From the NCBI GenBank assembly GCA_900617975.1, contig UZAE01013456.1, positions 8,865 to 22,353 on the forward strand: a stretch of 13,489 bases of DNA, written 5' to 3'. Positions 9,201 through 13,489 of the stretch are shown in pieces (position 1 is the first letter of the stretch; each line of letters opens with the position of its first letter). Origin of the DNA: Rodentolepis nana (lineage: Eukaryota; Platyhelminthes; Cestoda; Cyclophyllidea; Hymenolepididae). The position numbers were made by a program, and so were the translations under genes. Below the pieces are notes generated by a model. That model saw nothing but the letters and a program-made list of their open reading frames with translations, ran no database searches and had not been told where the DNA came from.

Positions 9201-9762
9201 CCCCACCTTGATAAATTAATGAATGAATGGAAACAATAAACAAGCATAGTATCAACAATGAGACAAAATCCGGCTCACAGATGAATATGAGCAGTAATAA
9301 TCTGTGCCACTGCTTGAGTATGAAGGAGTGTGAACTTCTGTTCCCAATAAATCGGGGATTATGTAGCCCCCGGTAATTGTAGCTAGGGTTTGCTTGTGTT
9401 GAGAATTTAGCGTACCACTTCGCCGAAAATGACGATCAGAATTCGTGATAGAAAGCGGCATTGAAGTAGTCAGTGCCACAGGCAGAGCTGTTACGGAAAT
9501 ACCCTAATGCTCTACTTTTGTGTATTATTACGCTAAAGAGCCAATGAGCTTCAAGTACACTTGCTCGGCGAACTATGGGTGGTTGGCTGGCTACTTAACA
9601 TACATTGTTCTTTGGTTGTCATGACTAATTGTCATGACAACCCACATACTATTTAGAAGACTGATGCATTTCAAGGCGACGAGAGTAATAAGAAGGCGAA
9701 ACGATGAAATGAAATAGAAAAAGAGATCGACTCACTTTTTCAACAGAATCTACTAGATCCAT
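202..9762 (-). CDS. ABCG2-like: ABCG2-like ABC half-transporter, 11 coding exons, 3' part beyond window
   Basis: Spliced minus-strand coding region: complement of 202-291, 367-521, 2487-2644, 2820-2972, 4569-4683, 6415-6745, 8369-8564, 8801-8851, 8934-9206, 9279-9503, 9736-9762. All junctions are GT-AG and every phase matches, giving about 591 residues before the left edge. Seen motifs: Walker A GPTGCGKS (360-367), Q-loop Q406 followed by DD, signature SGGER (467-471), Walker B FLDEP with D490/E491, D-loop GLDA, and H-loop H523 in [38 protein letters not shown] and FFLDILHGE are hallmarks of the ABCG2 branch. Known of the family: homodimeric ATP-driven export of amphipathic compounds across the plasma membrane, with the ATPase domain N-terminal to six membrane helices. 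Those helices are not in this window. Odd: residues 1-280 form an unrecognised Ser/His/acidic extension. Substrate cannot be inferred. The ABCG call is very secure; the exact orthology to ABCG2 is likely. Confidence 0.9.
367..521 (-). CDS. ABCG2-like: Exon 10 of the ABCG2-like gene: H-loop
   Basis: This is 155 nt, phase 2 in and phase 1 out, with acceptor CATTCTGTATTCAG and donor G|GTAAGT. It encodes [20 protein letters not shown], then [20 protein letters not shown] and an end NYFSRLG (residues 511-562). His523 in SIHQ is the H-loop switch residue. [20 protein letters not shown] is the typical ABCG continuation into the C-terminal part of the ATPase domain. The frame can be extended upstream of 521 without a stop as far as 589, but that is intronic sequence. 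The AG at 522-523 gives the family-matching junction. Confidence 0.95.
522..2486 (-). other. Intron 9 (1965 nt) with one retroposon copy
   Basis: GT-AG intron between the Walker B and H-loop exons. It holds retroposon copy A (1962-2261) and a plus-strand open frame at 1176-1444 that is described as a finding. From 592 to 1150 and from 1445 to 1950 the sequence is AT-rich with no recognisable element. Confidence 0.85.
1962..2261 (+). mobile_element. SINE-like retroposon copy A
   Basis: About 300 bp sharing with the other copies the blocks CACGTGGTGCACCC, GACTTCAAACTA, GTATGTCATATTC, CTTCCACAGTACTCACCTCA, AATCACTCTTCTGTCCCCT and the tail CCATTTGATATAAATAA. The first ~16 bp of the element are missing or diverged (5' truncation). 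The flanks 1948-1961 and 2262-2275 match at 11 of 14 positions and may be an aged target-site duplication. The end contains AATAAA. It is antisense to the host gene within intron 9. Confidence 0.85.
2487..2644 (-). CDS. ABCG2-like: Exon 9 of the ABCG2-like gene: signature motif and Walker B
   Basis: This is 158 nt, phase 0 in and phase 2 out (AC|G, Thr510), with acceptor GCACTTCAG and donor GTGAGT. It encodes IGTELIRGI, then signature [15 protein letters not shown], then Walker [14 protein letters not shown] (Asp490, catalytic Glu491) and the D-loop. [13 protein letters not shown] is diagnostic for the ABCG2 group within subfamily G. Its LDAFTAG differs from the common ABCG LDSxTA at the serine after the D-loop aspartate. 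All catalytic residues are intact, so this is an active ATPase by sequence, not a pseudogene. Confidence 0.96.
2755..2791. repeat. 37-bp alternating pyrimidine-purine tract (CGCA microsatellite)
   Basis: Every base from 2755 to 2791 alternates pyrimidine and purine, with a CGCACGCACGCACGCGCG core. Such tracts are classic left-handed (Z) DNA formers. It lies in the short intron 8 (175 nt), about 28 bp from the exon 8 donor. Confidence 0.85.
2820..2972 (-). CDS. ABCG2-like: Exon 8 of the ABCG2-like gene: helical subdomain
   Basis: This is 153 nt, 51 codons, phase 0 to 0, with acceptor CATGACAG and donor AAG|GTAAGC. It encodes [20 protein letters not shown] (residues 407-426), then [15 protein letters not shown] and [16 protein letters not shown]. 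It matches the ABCG2 stretch between Q-loop and signature ([10 protein letters not shown]..., LGL.K.ADS). This is the alpha-helical subdomain of the ATPase domain that packs against the membrane coupling helices. It is in the same frame as the next exon, which supplies the signature motif. Confidence 0.95.
3051..3084. repeat. Inverted repeat in intron 7
   Basis: GAGCTTCCA (3053-3061) and TGGAAGCTC (3074-3082) are perfectly complementary around a 12-nt A-rich loop. One further pair on the outside is possible through a G-T wobble. It lies about 80-110 nt upstream, on the gene strand, of the exon 8 acceptor. Confidence 0.75.
3287..3659 (+). mobile_element. SINE-like retroposon copy B with internal tandem duplication
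   Basis: Full-length head (GGGTGTGCGATAGACTTACC) through to the tail CGCCTGCCATTTGA. It is longer than its relatives because a 44-bp internal segment occurs twice in identical form, 3503-3546 and 3548-3591. The tail after CATTTGA differs from the consensus (AAGGATAGAATAAATC), and no clear target duplication is visible. It is antisense to the host gene within intron 7. Confidence 0.87.
3503..3591 (+). repeat. Perfect 44-bp tandem duplication inside copy B
   Basis: Two identical 44-bp units start at 3503 and 3548 (period 45, one extra G between). Each begins CCCCTCGACTTTCTGC and ends CCCTCTGTAAAG. Complete identity, despite divergence between element copies, indicates a recent replication-slippage or unequal-exchange event. 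Confidence 0.95.
4263..4552 (+). mobile_element. SINE-like retroposon copy C, tail-truncated, next to exon 7 donor
   Basis: The head is recognisable (GATAGACTTACCTCCAC). The following ~25 bp with the CACGTGGTGCACC palindromes are deleted or rearranged. The CTTCCACAGTACTCACCTCACC block, the C-run and the AATGATAACTGTTATAAAG block are present. It stops before the CATTTGATATAAATAA tail, only about 16 bp from the exon 7 splice donor. The C-run reaches 13 bases (4454-4466). Confidence 0.83.
4569..4683 (-). CDS. ABCG2-like: Exon 7 of the ABCG2-like gene: post-Walker A to Q-loop
   Basis: This is 115 nt, in phase 2 and out phase 0, with acceptor CATATTTTAG and donor CAG|GTACGT. It encodes [20 protein letters not shown], then [18 protein letters not shown] (residues 369-406), ending exactly on the Q-loop glutamine that contacts the nucleotide and the coupling helix. 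GC content is higher than in the flanks. The exon lies between two same-orientation retroposon copies that start about 57 bp from its acceptor and about 16 bp from its donor. Because 115 is not a multiple of three, loss or skipping would frameshift the protein. Confidence 0.95.
4741..5069 (+). mobile_element. SINE-like retroposon copy D, full length with target-site duplication
   Basis: Starts GGGTGCGCAATAGACTTACC and ends CATTTGATATAAATAAG. It is flanked by AGTTTACTTCAC (4729-4740) and AGTTTAATTCAC (5070-5081), 11 of 12 identical, which fixes both borders and points to target-primed insertion. It lies about 57 bp upstream, on the gene strand, of the exon 7 acceptor. Confidence 0.9.
5721..5755. 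repeat. Hairpin in intron 6
   Basis: The left arm AGAGATTTTATTTACC (5721-5736) pairs with GGTAAATAATCTCT (5742-5755) around a TAACT loop. It has 14 paired positions and a two-T bulge. It is outside both retroposon copies. Confidence 0.8.
5930..6230 (+). mobile_element. SINE-like retroposon copy E, full length with target-site duplication
   Basis: Starts GAGTGTGCGATAGACTTACG and ends GAAGTAAATAA. Flanking ATATTGGACAAT (5915-5926) and ATATTGGATAAT (6231-6242) match at 11 of 12, a typical retroposition duplication. Compared with the other copies it lacks about 30 bp near the tail (the ATAACTATC...GCCATTT block). It is antisense to the host gene in intron 6. Confidence 0.9.
6415..6745 (-). CDS. 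ABCG2-like: Exon 6 of the ABCG2-like gene: NBD start and Walker A
   Basis: This is 331 nt, entering with two bases that complete a GAA codon from exon 5 and leaving in phase 2 (TC|A). The acceptor follows the pyrimidine tract CCTCCCTCCCTCGAG and the donor is GTGAGT. It encodes a Gly/Arg/Ser-rich linker ([17 protein letters not shown]), then the conserved ABCG domain from [15 protein letters not shown] through [15 protein letters not shown] to Walker [10 protein letters not shown]. Walker A binds the ATP phosphates; Lys366 is the catalytic-site lysine. An internal Met-Met at the end of the linker could start a short isoform resembling ordinary ABCG2 length if a promoter exists in intron 5. Confidence 0.93.
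6746..8368 (-). other. Intron 5 (1623 nt), no retroposon
   Basis: GT-AG phase-1 intron separating the extension exons from the conserved ATPase-domain exons. It is AT-rich throughout, with several poly-A/T runs, and carries no copy of the interspersed element, no long ORF and no other recognised feature. It is the only large intron here free of the repeat. It would also be the place for an internal promoter of a short isoform, but no clear promoter motif stands out. Confidence 0.7.
8369..8564 (-). CDS. ABCG2-like: Exon 5 of the ABCG2-like gene (residues 193-257)
   Basis: This is 196 nt, entering in phase 0 and leaving in phase 1. The acceptor is very strong: a CT repeat, then CCGTTTCTTTAG. 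The donor is G|GTGAGT. The frame encodes [20 protein letters not shown] and continues through a Pro/Gly/acidic segment ending [11 protein letters not shown]. The 128-codon open frame that overlaps this stretch in another register has no such splice logic and is a shadow. There is no known domain; the segment is probably a disordered linker. Confidence 0.68.
8801..8851 (-). CDS. ABCG2-like: Exon 4 of the ABCG2-like gene (17-codon microexon)
   Basis: This is a 51-nt exon, phase 0 on both sides, with acceptor TATCATAG and donor GTAATA. It encodes [17 protein letters not shown] (residues 176-192). The donor GTAATA is non-optimal. Because the exon is symmetric (51 nt), skipping it would keep the frame, so it could be an alternative cassette exon. 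Support is the exact phase fit and the absence of a stop. It is short enough that transcript data would be needed for certainty. Confidence 0.5.
8934..9206 (-). CDS. ABCG2-like: Exon 3 of the ABCG2-like gene (residues 85-175)
   Basis: This is 273 nt, 91 codons, phase 0 to phase 0, with acceptor TTATCAAG and donor GTAGGT. It encodes a basic start ([11 protein letters not shown]), then a strongly acidic run ([20 protein letters not shown]), then a His/Ser-rich part ([16 protein letters not shown]). The long open frame bounded by good splice signals and phase-compatible with both neighbours supports a real exon. The composition indicates an intrinsically disordered cytoplasmic segment. No homologous domain is recognised. 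The pentapeptide NSDRH occurs both here near the start and in exon 2. Confidence 0.65.
9279..9503 (-). CDS. ABCG2-like: Exon 2 of the ABCG2-like gene (residues 10-84)
   Basis: This is 225 nt, exactly 75 codons, phase 0 at both ends, with acceptor CATTAG and donor GTGAGC. The reading frame begins [18 protein letters not shown] and ends in a Tyr/Ser-rich stretch ([17 protein letters not shown]). No recognised domain is present and the segment looks disordered and Ser/Thr rich. An alternative acceptor 16 nt further in (AACAG) would run into an in-frame TGA when joined to exon 1, which is why CATTAG was chosen. The pyrimidine tract is weak, so the left border of this exon is less certain than its donor. 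Confidence 0.62.
9614..9642. repeat. Perfect 12-bp inverted repeat with 5-nt loop in intron 1
   Basis: GGTTGTCATGAC (9614-9625), loop TAATT, GTCATGACAACC (9631-9642), with no mismatch. Each arm ends in the self-complementary octamer GTCATGAC. The transcript would form a stable hairpin in the 232-nt first intron. Confidence 0.93.
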
Positions 9763-9799
9763 TTGATTGTTCTATTGTCGTGAATTTGAACGAAACGAT
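9736..9799 (-). CDS. ABCG2-like: Exon 1 of the ABCG2-like gene: 5'UTR tail plus start codon
   Basis: The coding part is 9736-9762 (MDLVDSVEK), ending at a GTGAGT donor in phase 0. The start ATG at 9762 sits in AATCAAATGG, a good initiation context. An in-frame TAG lies three codons upstream (TAG AAC AAT CAA ATG), so this is the first possible ATG in this exon. At 9800-9801 an AG follows a T-rich run, so the exon probably begins at 9799 through cis-splicing from a noncoding exon or through spliced-leader trans-splicing. Only nine residues are encoded here, so the call rests mainly on the phase match to exon 2 and on the upstream stop. Confidence 0.6.
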
Positions 9800-9830
9800 C
9801 TATAAATGTTAATGTAAATAAAATAAAAAA
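9800..9830 (-). promoter_or_regulatory. Candidate splice or trans-splice acceptor before the start codon
   Basis: On the minus strand a T-rich stretch (CTTTTTTTATTTTATTTACA) leads to TTTATAG with AG at 9801-9800, 38 nt before the ATG. It could receive a noncoding exon (a GTAAGA donor is available at 10006-10001) or a spliced leader, which is used by many flatworm mRNAs. Confidence 0.4.
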
Positions 9831-9873
9831 AGCACTTCAATGAAAAGAAGACATGAACCTATTTACGGTAAAA

Positions 9874-9887
9874 AATTATATATAATT
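9874..9887 (-). promoter_or_regulatory. TATA-like sequence upstream of exon 1
   Basis: TTATATATAATT on the gene strand, about 75 bp before the exon 1 acceptor-like site. In AT-rich DNA such a match is frequent by chance, and a start here would compete with the acceptor interpretation at 9800. Confidence 0.2.
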
Positions 9888-10128
9888 AAGAAAAATATTC
9901 ATGACGATCTTGTCCGTTAAGTGTTTTAGATGACGTAAATTATCCGACGGGTCACTGATTGAGGACGTTTTGAGAAAGAACACCAATAATTTCGAAGCTC
10001 TCTTACATGAAACTGATGTAAAGAAAGGGGTGAATATGATATGATAATATTGATTTTTCGGATGACAAATCAAATGATATCATCGGTAGGCAATTGAATA
10101 CGTCACACTTGATGCACTCATAAGTGCT

Positions 10129-10242
10129 CCCCTCCCCCCTCCCCTCCCTTGTGTACTGAACTATTGGCTTATTGGCTTCTACAAGGCAGACTTCGATACG
10201 CAAGACCACCACGATGACACTATTGGCCAGCTGCCAGCCAAT
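10129..10242 (-). promoter_or_regulatory. Candidate promoter: CCAAT cluster plus G-quadruplex tract
   Basis: Upstream of exon 1 on the gene strand there are three CCAAT boxes on minus (at 10163-10167, 10171-10175, 10222-10226) and one on plus (10238-10242). The first two sit in a perfect tandem of ATTGGCTT. Next to them, 10129-10148 reads on the minus strand as four G-runs (3, 4, 6, 4) separated by single A, a G-quadruplex motif. A CRE half-site (TGACGT) follows at 10100-10105. Clustered CCAAT boxes are known binding sites for NF-Y in metazoan promoters. Assignment to the transporter gene is inferred from position and strand. Confidence 0.45.
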
Positions 10243-11245
10243 CAATTATCTCATATTTAATCCCATGTAAATCATTTAACTTCTCAATATTGTTTGGGTT
10301 GCAAGTGATGGTCCTTCCCCTCTCTATACTCTTAATAGTTGCAGTGAGCAAGCAAGCTATAGAGCCTGTACGTTCTTTCTTCTGTTAAATAAATCTTGAT
10401 GCGAGTTATATAATCAGTGAAAATCAGTTTTCATTAATTTACATTCCTTCGTTATTGGAAGTGACCCATTTGTTTTCATGGTGACAAGACCAACCACTAA
10501 ATAACACAAGTTTCCAGGCACCTGAGGATAAAATTTTTAGTCAGGAATTAAAAAATAAATAACATAATGGAGCAAAATGTTAATTGAAACAAACCACTCA
10601 GGATGTCACGATTCGAATTTCTTCACCTATTCGATCGAATCCAATCTATTCAATCCAACTCACTACATTCGCGTTCAAATGTTTTTTTTTCAGTGCAAAA
10701 GTTACACATCTGATTTCGGTTATCAAAACCAAAATTAAGCATTCTACGAATATCCATATTTTGAAATTAAGAACTCTTATTTGAAAATGTACTCGCTACA
10801 AAAAGCAACATTTATTGAGGGATCATGAATTCTTTTCCCTTGAGATAAAATCCGTAGAAAACACGAAATTGTGTTTATGTTTTTCTTATTAGAGACTAGT
10901 TAGAGAATATTAGAGAAAAGGCTTATCATGAACAGAAAACAAACAAATATAAACAGATTGTATGCAACCACGGTGTAAATGTAACGTCACAAGTCATTTC
11001 TACTATTAACCAGCCACTATTGCTATAGTCTAAGGAGAATATTTGGTAAATGGCAACATATTGCAATTCAACTTTGAATATAGAATATTTTATTGTCAGC
11101 CAATTTGTAGTTTGCGAACTAATAACAGGCATATCTGCACATTTTTTTCAAAGTGAGCTTAGTAATGGACCAAAGAGTGATCCCAAACCACATGACATTT
11201 TTCAATATTTAAACTACGCATTCGATTGCTCAATTTATAGAATTA

Positions 11246-11268
11246 AATAAAGATTATTATTATTATTA
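11246..11268 (+). repeat. AATAAAG(ATT)n microsatellite, possible retroelement 3' end
   Basis: AATAAAG is followed by five ATT units. A polyadenylation-like signal running into a trinucleotide array is the usual look of a non-LTR retroelement 3' terminus. The 66-codon plus-strand frame just before it (11050-11250) ends 4 bp into this signal but is not recognised as any known protein. Confidence 0.4.
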
Positions 11269-12877
11269 AGTAATAAGGATTAATAAATGAGTATCGAAAT
11301 GTGAGTTACATTGCTCAAAATGACCACTGGAAGCTAATCTTTTTCAACAAGTTTAATGCCTCCTTAAACAATATATTAGTGATTAAAATGACAATGGATA
11401 AAAGCCGACATATCTAACCCTAATCACAAAGCACTTATAAATAGAGTACATTTGCAAGGTGACAAGTGTGAGATGTTGGTAAACAAAGCTTTTTTAATAG
11501 GTGGGAAACGAGCTGATTAACAATGAGAATTTTAGCGCACGAGTATATGGTTGATTAACAAAAAAATGCATTGAATTAAAGTGCTGAAAATAATGGTTGT
11601 CATACGGCCTATTCATCAACACACGCGTGAATTTCATGAGACATAAAAATATTGCTTTTAAGTCCAAAGTTGGTATGGGCATAGCACGAATCAGATGACC
11701 CAATCTCCTTGTTTATCTAAAATGAATAGCCCCAGGAAAATGACTAAAATATGTGATTATTTCTCAATAGATGATTTTACCATTTAAGCGACAAACCCCG
11801 ATTACTCTTGGAGGTTACTTCTAAATAACTTTTACGAATATTTTCTAACTAGAATATCGATTTATAAGAATAAGCACAAGATAACTATCTTCATTTCGTC
11901 AAAATTGACAGTGCCGACATGTTGTAGTGAAACCTAACTGAAAAAACTTGAACTACCTATTGTCATTCGAAATACACCATCTCGTTAATAAAAGGTCTTA
12001 ATTTTTGATGTGTAAAAAGTTTACAAAGAAAAAATTAAACTTCTTCGAAATGGGAATATTTCTGAGAAAACGTCAATTGAAACCAATCTTATAAAGAAAA
12101 AAGAAATGAAATCAGAGCAACAAAAGTGTTTTTGAAATCTGATCGTTGTCCTCTCCTGTTTGGATACTGTCAACAGCATCGGAATTTCCTTGCAGTCAAT
12201 TAGATTTGGTGGTTGGTGAACCATATAAATGAACAATATTGAAATTACGCAATCACTGCTGGTTTTGCAATGTCATCACGCTTCTAAGTTTTAAGCTTTT
12301 CAAACATTTTTTTCCCGAATTTAAAACAATTTGGCGAATTACAAAATGAAAAAAGTCATCAATACATGTCCATTTTTTTCATAATTACAATCATTAGTAG
12401 AGATTATTTCAATTAAAAAATATGGAAGAAATCAATCCAAATACTGGAAAGAATTAAGCTATTCAACACAAAACACTTTAAAAGTAAATAAATTGACTTA
12501 TTGCAGTATCATTGCAAAGATGAAATCGATTTTGGCAGTCACTAATCACCAGAGAACCAACTTTAGAATGATGCCAAGGTGAGGTATTCAATTAAAAAAA
12601 TAACTTACAACAAATCTGACCTTTAACTCTATGAAAAATGACCAGAAATCAAAGTGAGCGTATGGGAAATTTGACGAACAAATACACCTTCAAGTAACCC
12701 CTGTTCCTATACTTTTTTGGCATAAATATATGTTTTGCTTCGCCACAAATCCATTTAAAGTATGCTCTTTCTTGAAAGTCGATTCTCTGTAATTAAATAT
12801 TAGCTAAAACGGAATTCGTGAAAATATTTTAATATAAAACACGATAATAAGAGAATTTCACTCCGAAACTATCCACT

Positions 12878-12988
12878 TCACAAGGCATTAAGCGGACGCC
12901 CGAAACCCTGAGGTAGTTCAACACCCATCCTAGAGAGGATAATCACCAACTCTAACTTTAAAGTTCCAGGTAGAGACTGAAGATGCAT
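12878..12988 (-). other. Small 36-codon ORF of unknown nature
   Basis: ATG at 12988 to TGA at 12878, with an in-frame stop upstream. It encodes MHLQSLPGTLKLELVIILSR followed by MGVELPQGFGRPLNAL. It stands out because the stretch is clearly richer in G+C than its surroundings and because the peptide has a balanced composition. It could be a terminal exon, a fragment of a retroelement, or chance. No family is recognised. Confidence 0.2.
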
Positions 12989-13170
12989 CTTTTGGACTTA
13001 TTTGACATAATTTAAAAGGCGCAATTTATAAACGGAAGCAGGATATGCAAGCCACACTAGAAGCCTCAAATTCAAGATAGGATGCAAAAGCCAGTAGGAG
13101 TTTTGATTTACTGAAACGAGATACCATCGTAAACACAATTTGTGATGATTGGCGAGTAGCAATTAAAGAT

Positions 13171-13489
13171 TTATTTATATCAAATGGCAGGCGTCTTGAT
13201 GGTTATCATTAGCCCTTTAGTTGACTTCAGGCTTCACAGAGGGAAGGAACATCAAAGTAGAAAAAAAGTCGAGAGGGGGGGGGGAACAGAAAAGTGTTTC
13301 AAAGATGTAAGAGACAAACACAAAGGTAGAACAAAGGTGAGGTGAATACTGTGGAAATAGTCGAATCTGACATATAGTGGGGTCATGGTAGTTTGAAGTC
13401 AGAAGTCAACTGCCGAATAATAGACTTTTTAGCGTATGTGAATACGTTGCCCAGGGTGCACCACGTGGAAGTAAGTCTATCGCACACCC
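13171..13489 (-). mobile_element. SINE-like retroposon copy F (reverse orientation, at window edge)
   Basis: Reverse complement of the family. The tail TTATTTATATCAAATGGCAG lies at 13171-13190 and the head ends at the last base of the window (CTATCGCACACCC). It carries a run of 10 G (13275-13284) where other copies have C-runs. It is the only copy outside the transporter gene and the only one on this strand. A flanking duplication cannot be tested because the outer flank is missing. Confidence 0.88.

Larger units (their letters stand above)
10250..13170. other. Upstream/intergenic AT-rich region without a convincing gene
   Basis: No reading frame here shows family motifs or a chain of phase-matched exons. 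Short open frames of 65-80 codons are rich in Phe, Ile, Ser and Asn, as expected from AT-rich noncoding DNA. Recognisable items are an (ATT)n run, a 12-bp palindrome ATTCGATCGAAT (10629-10640), a small GC-richer ORF near 12900 and one exon-like segment near 12540. Confidence 0.6.

Noticed and set aside
12021..12236. 71-codon minus-strand frame and similar frames at 10003, 11494
   Set aside because: Phe/Ile/Ser-rich composition typical of AT-rich noncoding DNA, with no splice context or motif.
1..13489. tRNA, rRNA, CRISPR or bacterial features
   Set aside because: No cloverleaf, rRNA core sequence, or regularly spaced short repeats were found; the only repeats are the dispersed retroposon and microsatellites.

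Overview
The window is AT-rich eukaryotic (metazoan) genomic DNA. It has spliceosomal introns with GT-AG borders, no bacterial gene architecture, and a dispersed short retroposon. Compact 5' introns (72-236 nt), longer downstream introns (1.6-2.0 kb), a possible trans-splice-type acceptor in front of the start codon and the AT-rich composition suggest a parasitic flatworm (cestode or trematode). That assignment is inference; no ribosomal or mitochondrial marker is present.

One real protein gene is supported. It lies on the minus strand and runs from the first exon at about 9799 down to the left edge, where it leaves the window. Eleven coding exons can be chained with matching phases: 9736-9762, 9279-9503, 8934-9206, 8801-8851, 8369-8564, 6415-6745, 4569-4683, 2820-2972, 2487-2644, 367-521 and about 202-291. 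The chain encodes the first ~591 residues of an ABCG-family half-transporter most like ABCG2. It contains a complete nucleotide-binding domain: Walker A, Q-loop, SGGER signature, Walker B, D-loop and H-loop. The transmembrane domain must lie beyond position 1. The odd feature is a ~280-residue low-complexity, Ser/His/acidic N-terminal extension ahead of the conserved domain, encoded by five small exons. Known ABCG2 proteins have only about 40-80 residues before the domain.

The introns and the right edge carry six copies of one ~300-bp interspersed element: 1962-2261, 3287-3659, 4263-4552, 4741-5069, 5930-6230 on plus, and 13171-13489 on minus. At least two copies are flanked by near-perfect 12-bp target-site duplications, so this looks like a SINE-like retroposon. 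All five intronic copies are antisense to the gene. Two of them closely bracket exon 7 (115 nt). Read on the gene strand, several copies carry a perfect 5' splice-site consensus.

Region by region: 1-9799 is the transporter gene with its introns. From 9800 to about 10250 is the likely promoter/5' region, with four CCAAT boxes, a G-quadruplex-type tract, a CRE half-site and a TATA-like stretch. From 10250 to 13170 is AT-rich sequence with no convincing gene, holding an (ATT)n microsatellite, a 36-codon GC-richer ORF and one exon-like segment. From 13171 to 13489 is the sixth retroposon copy.
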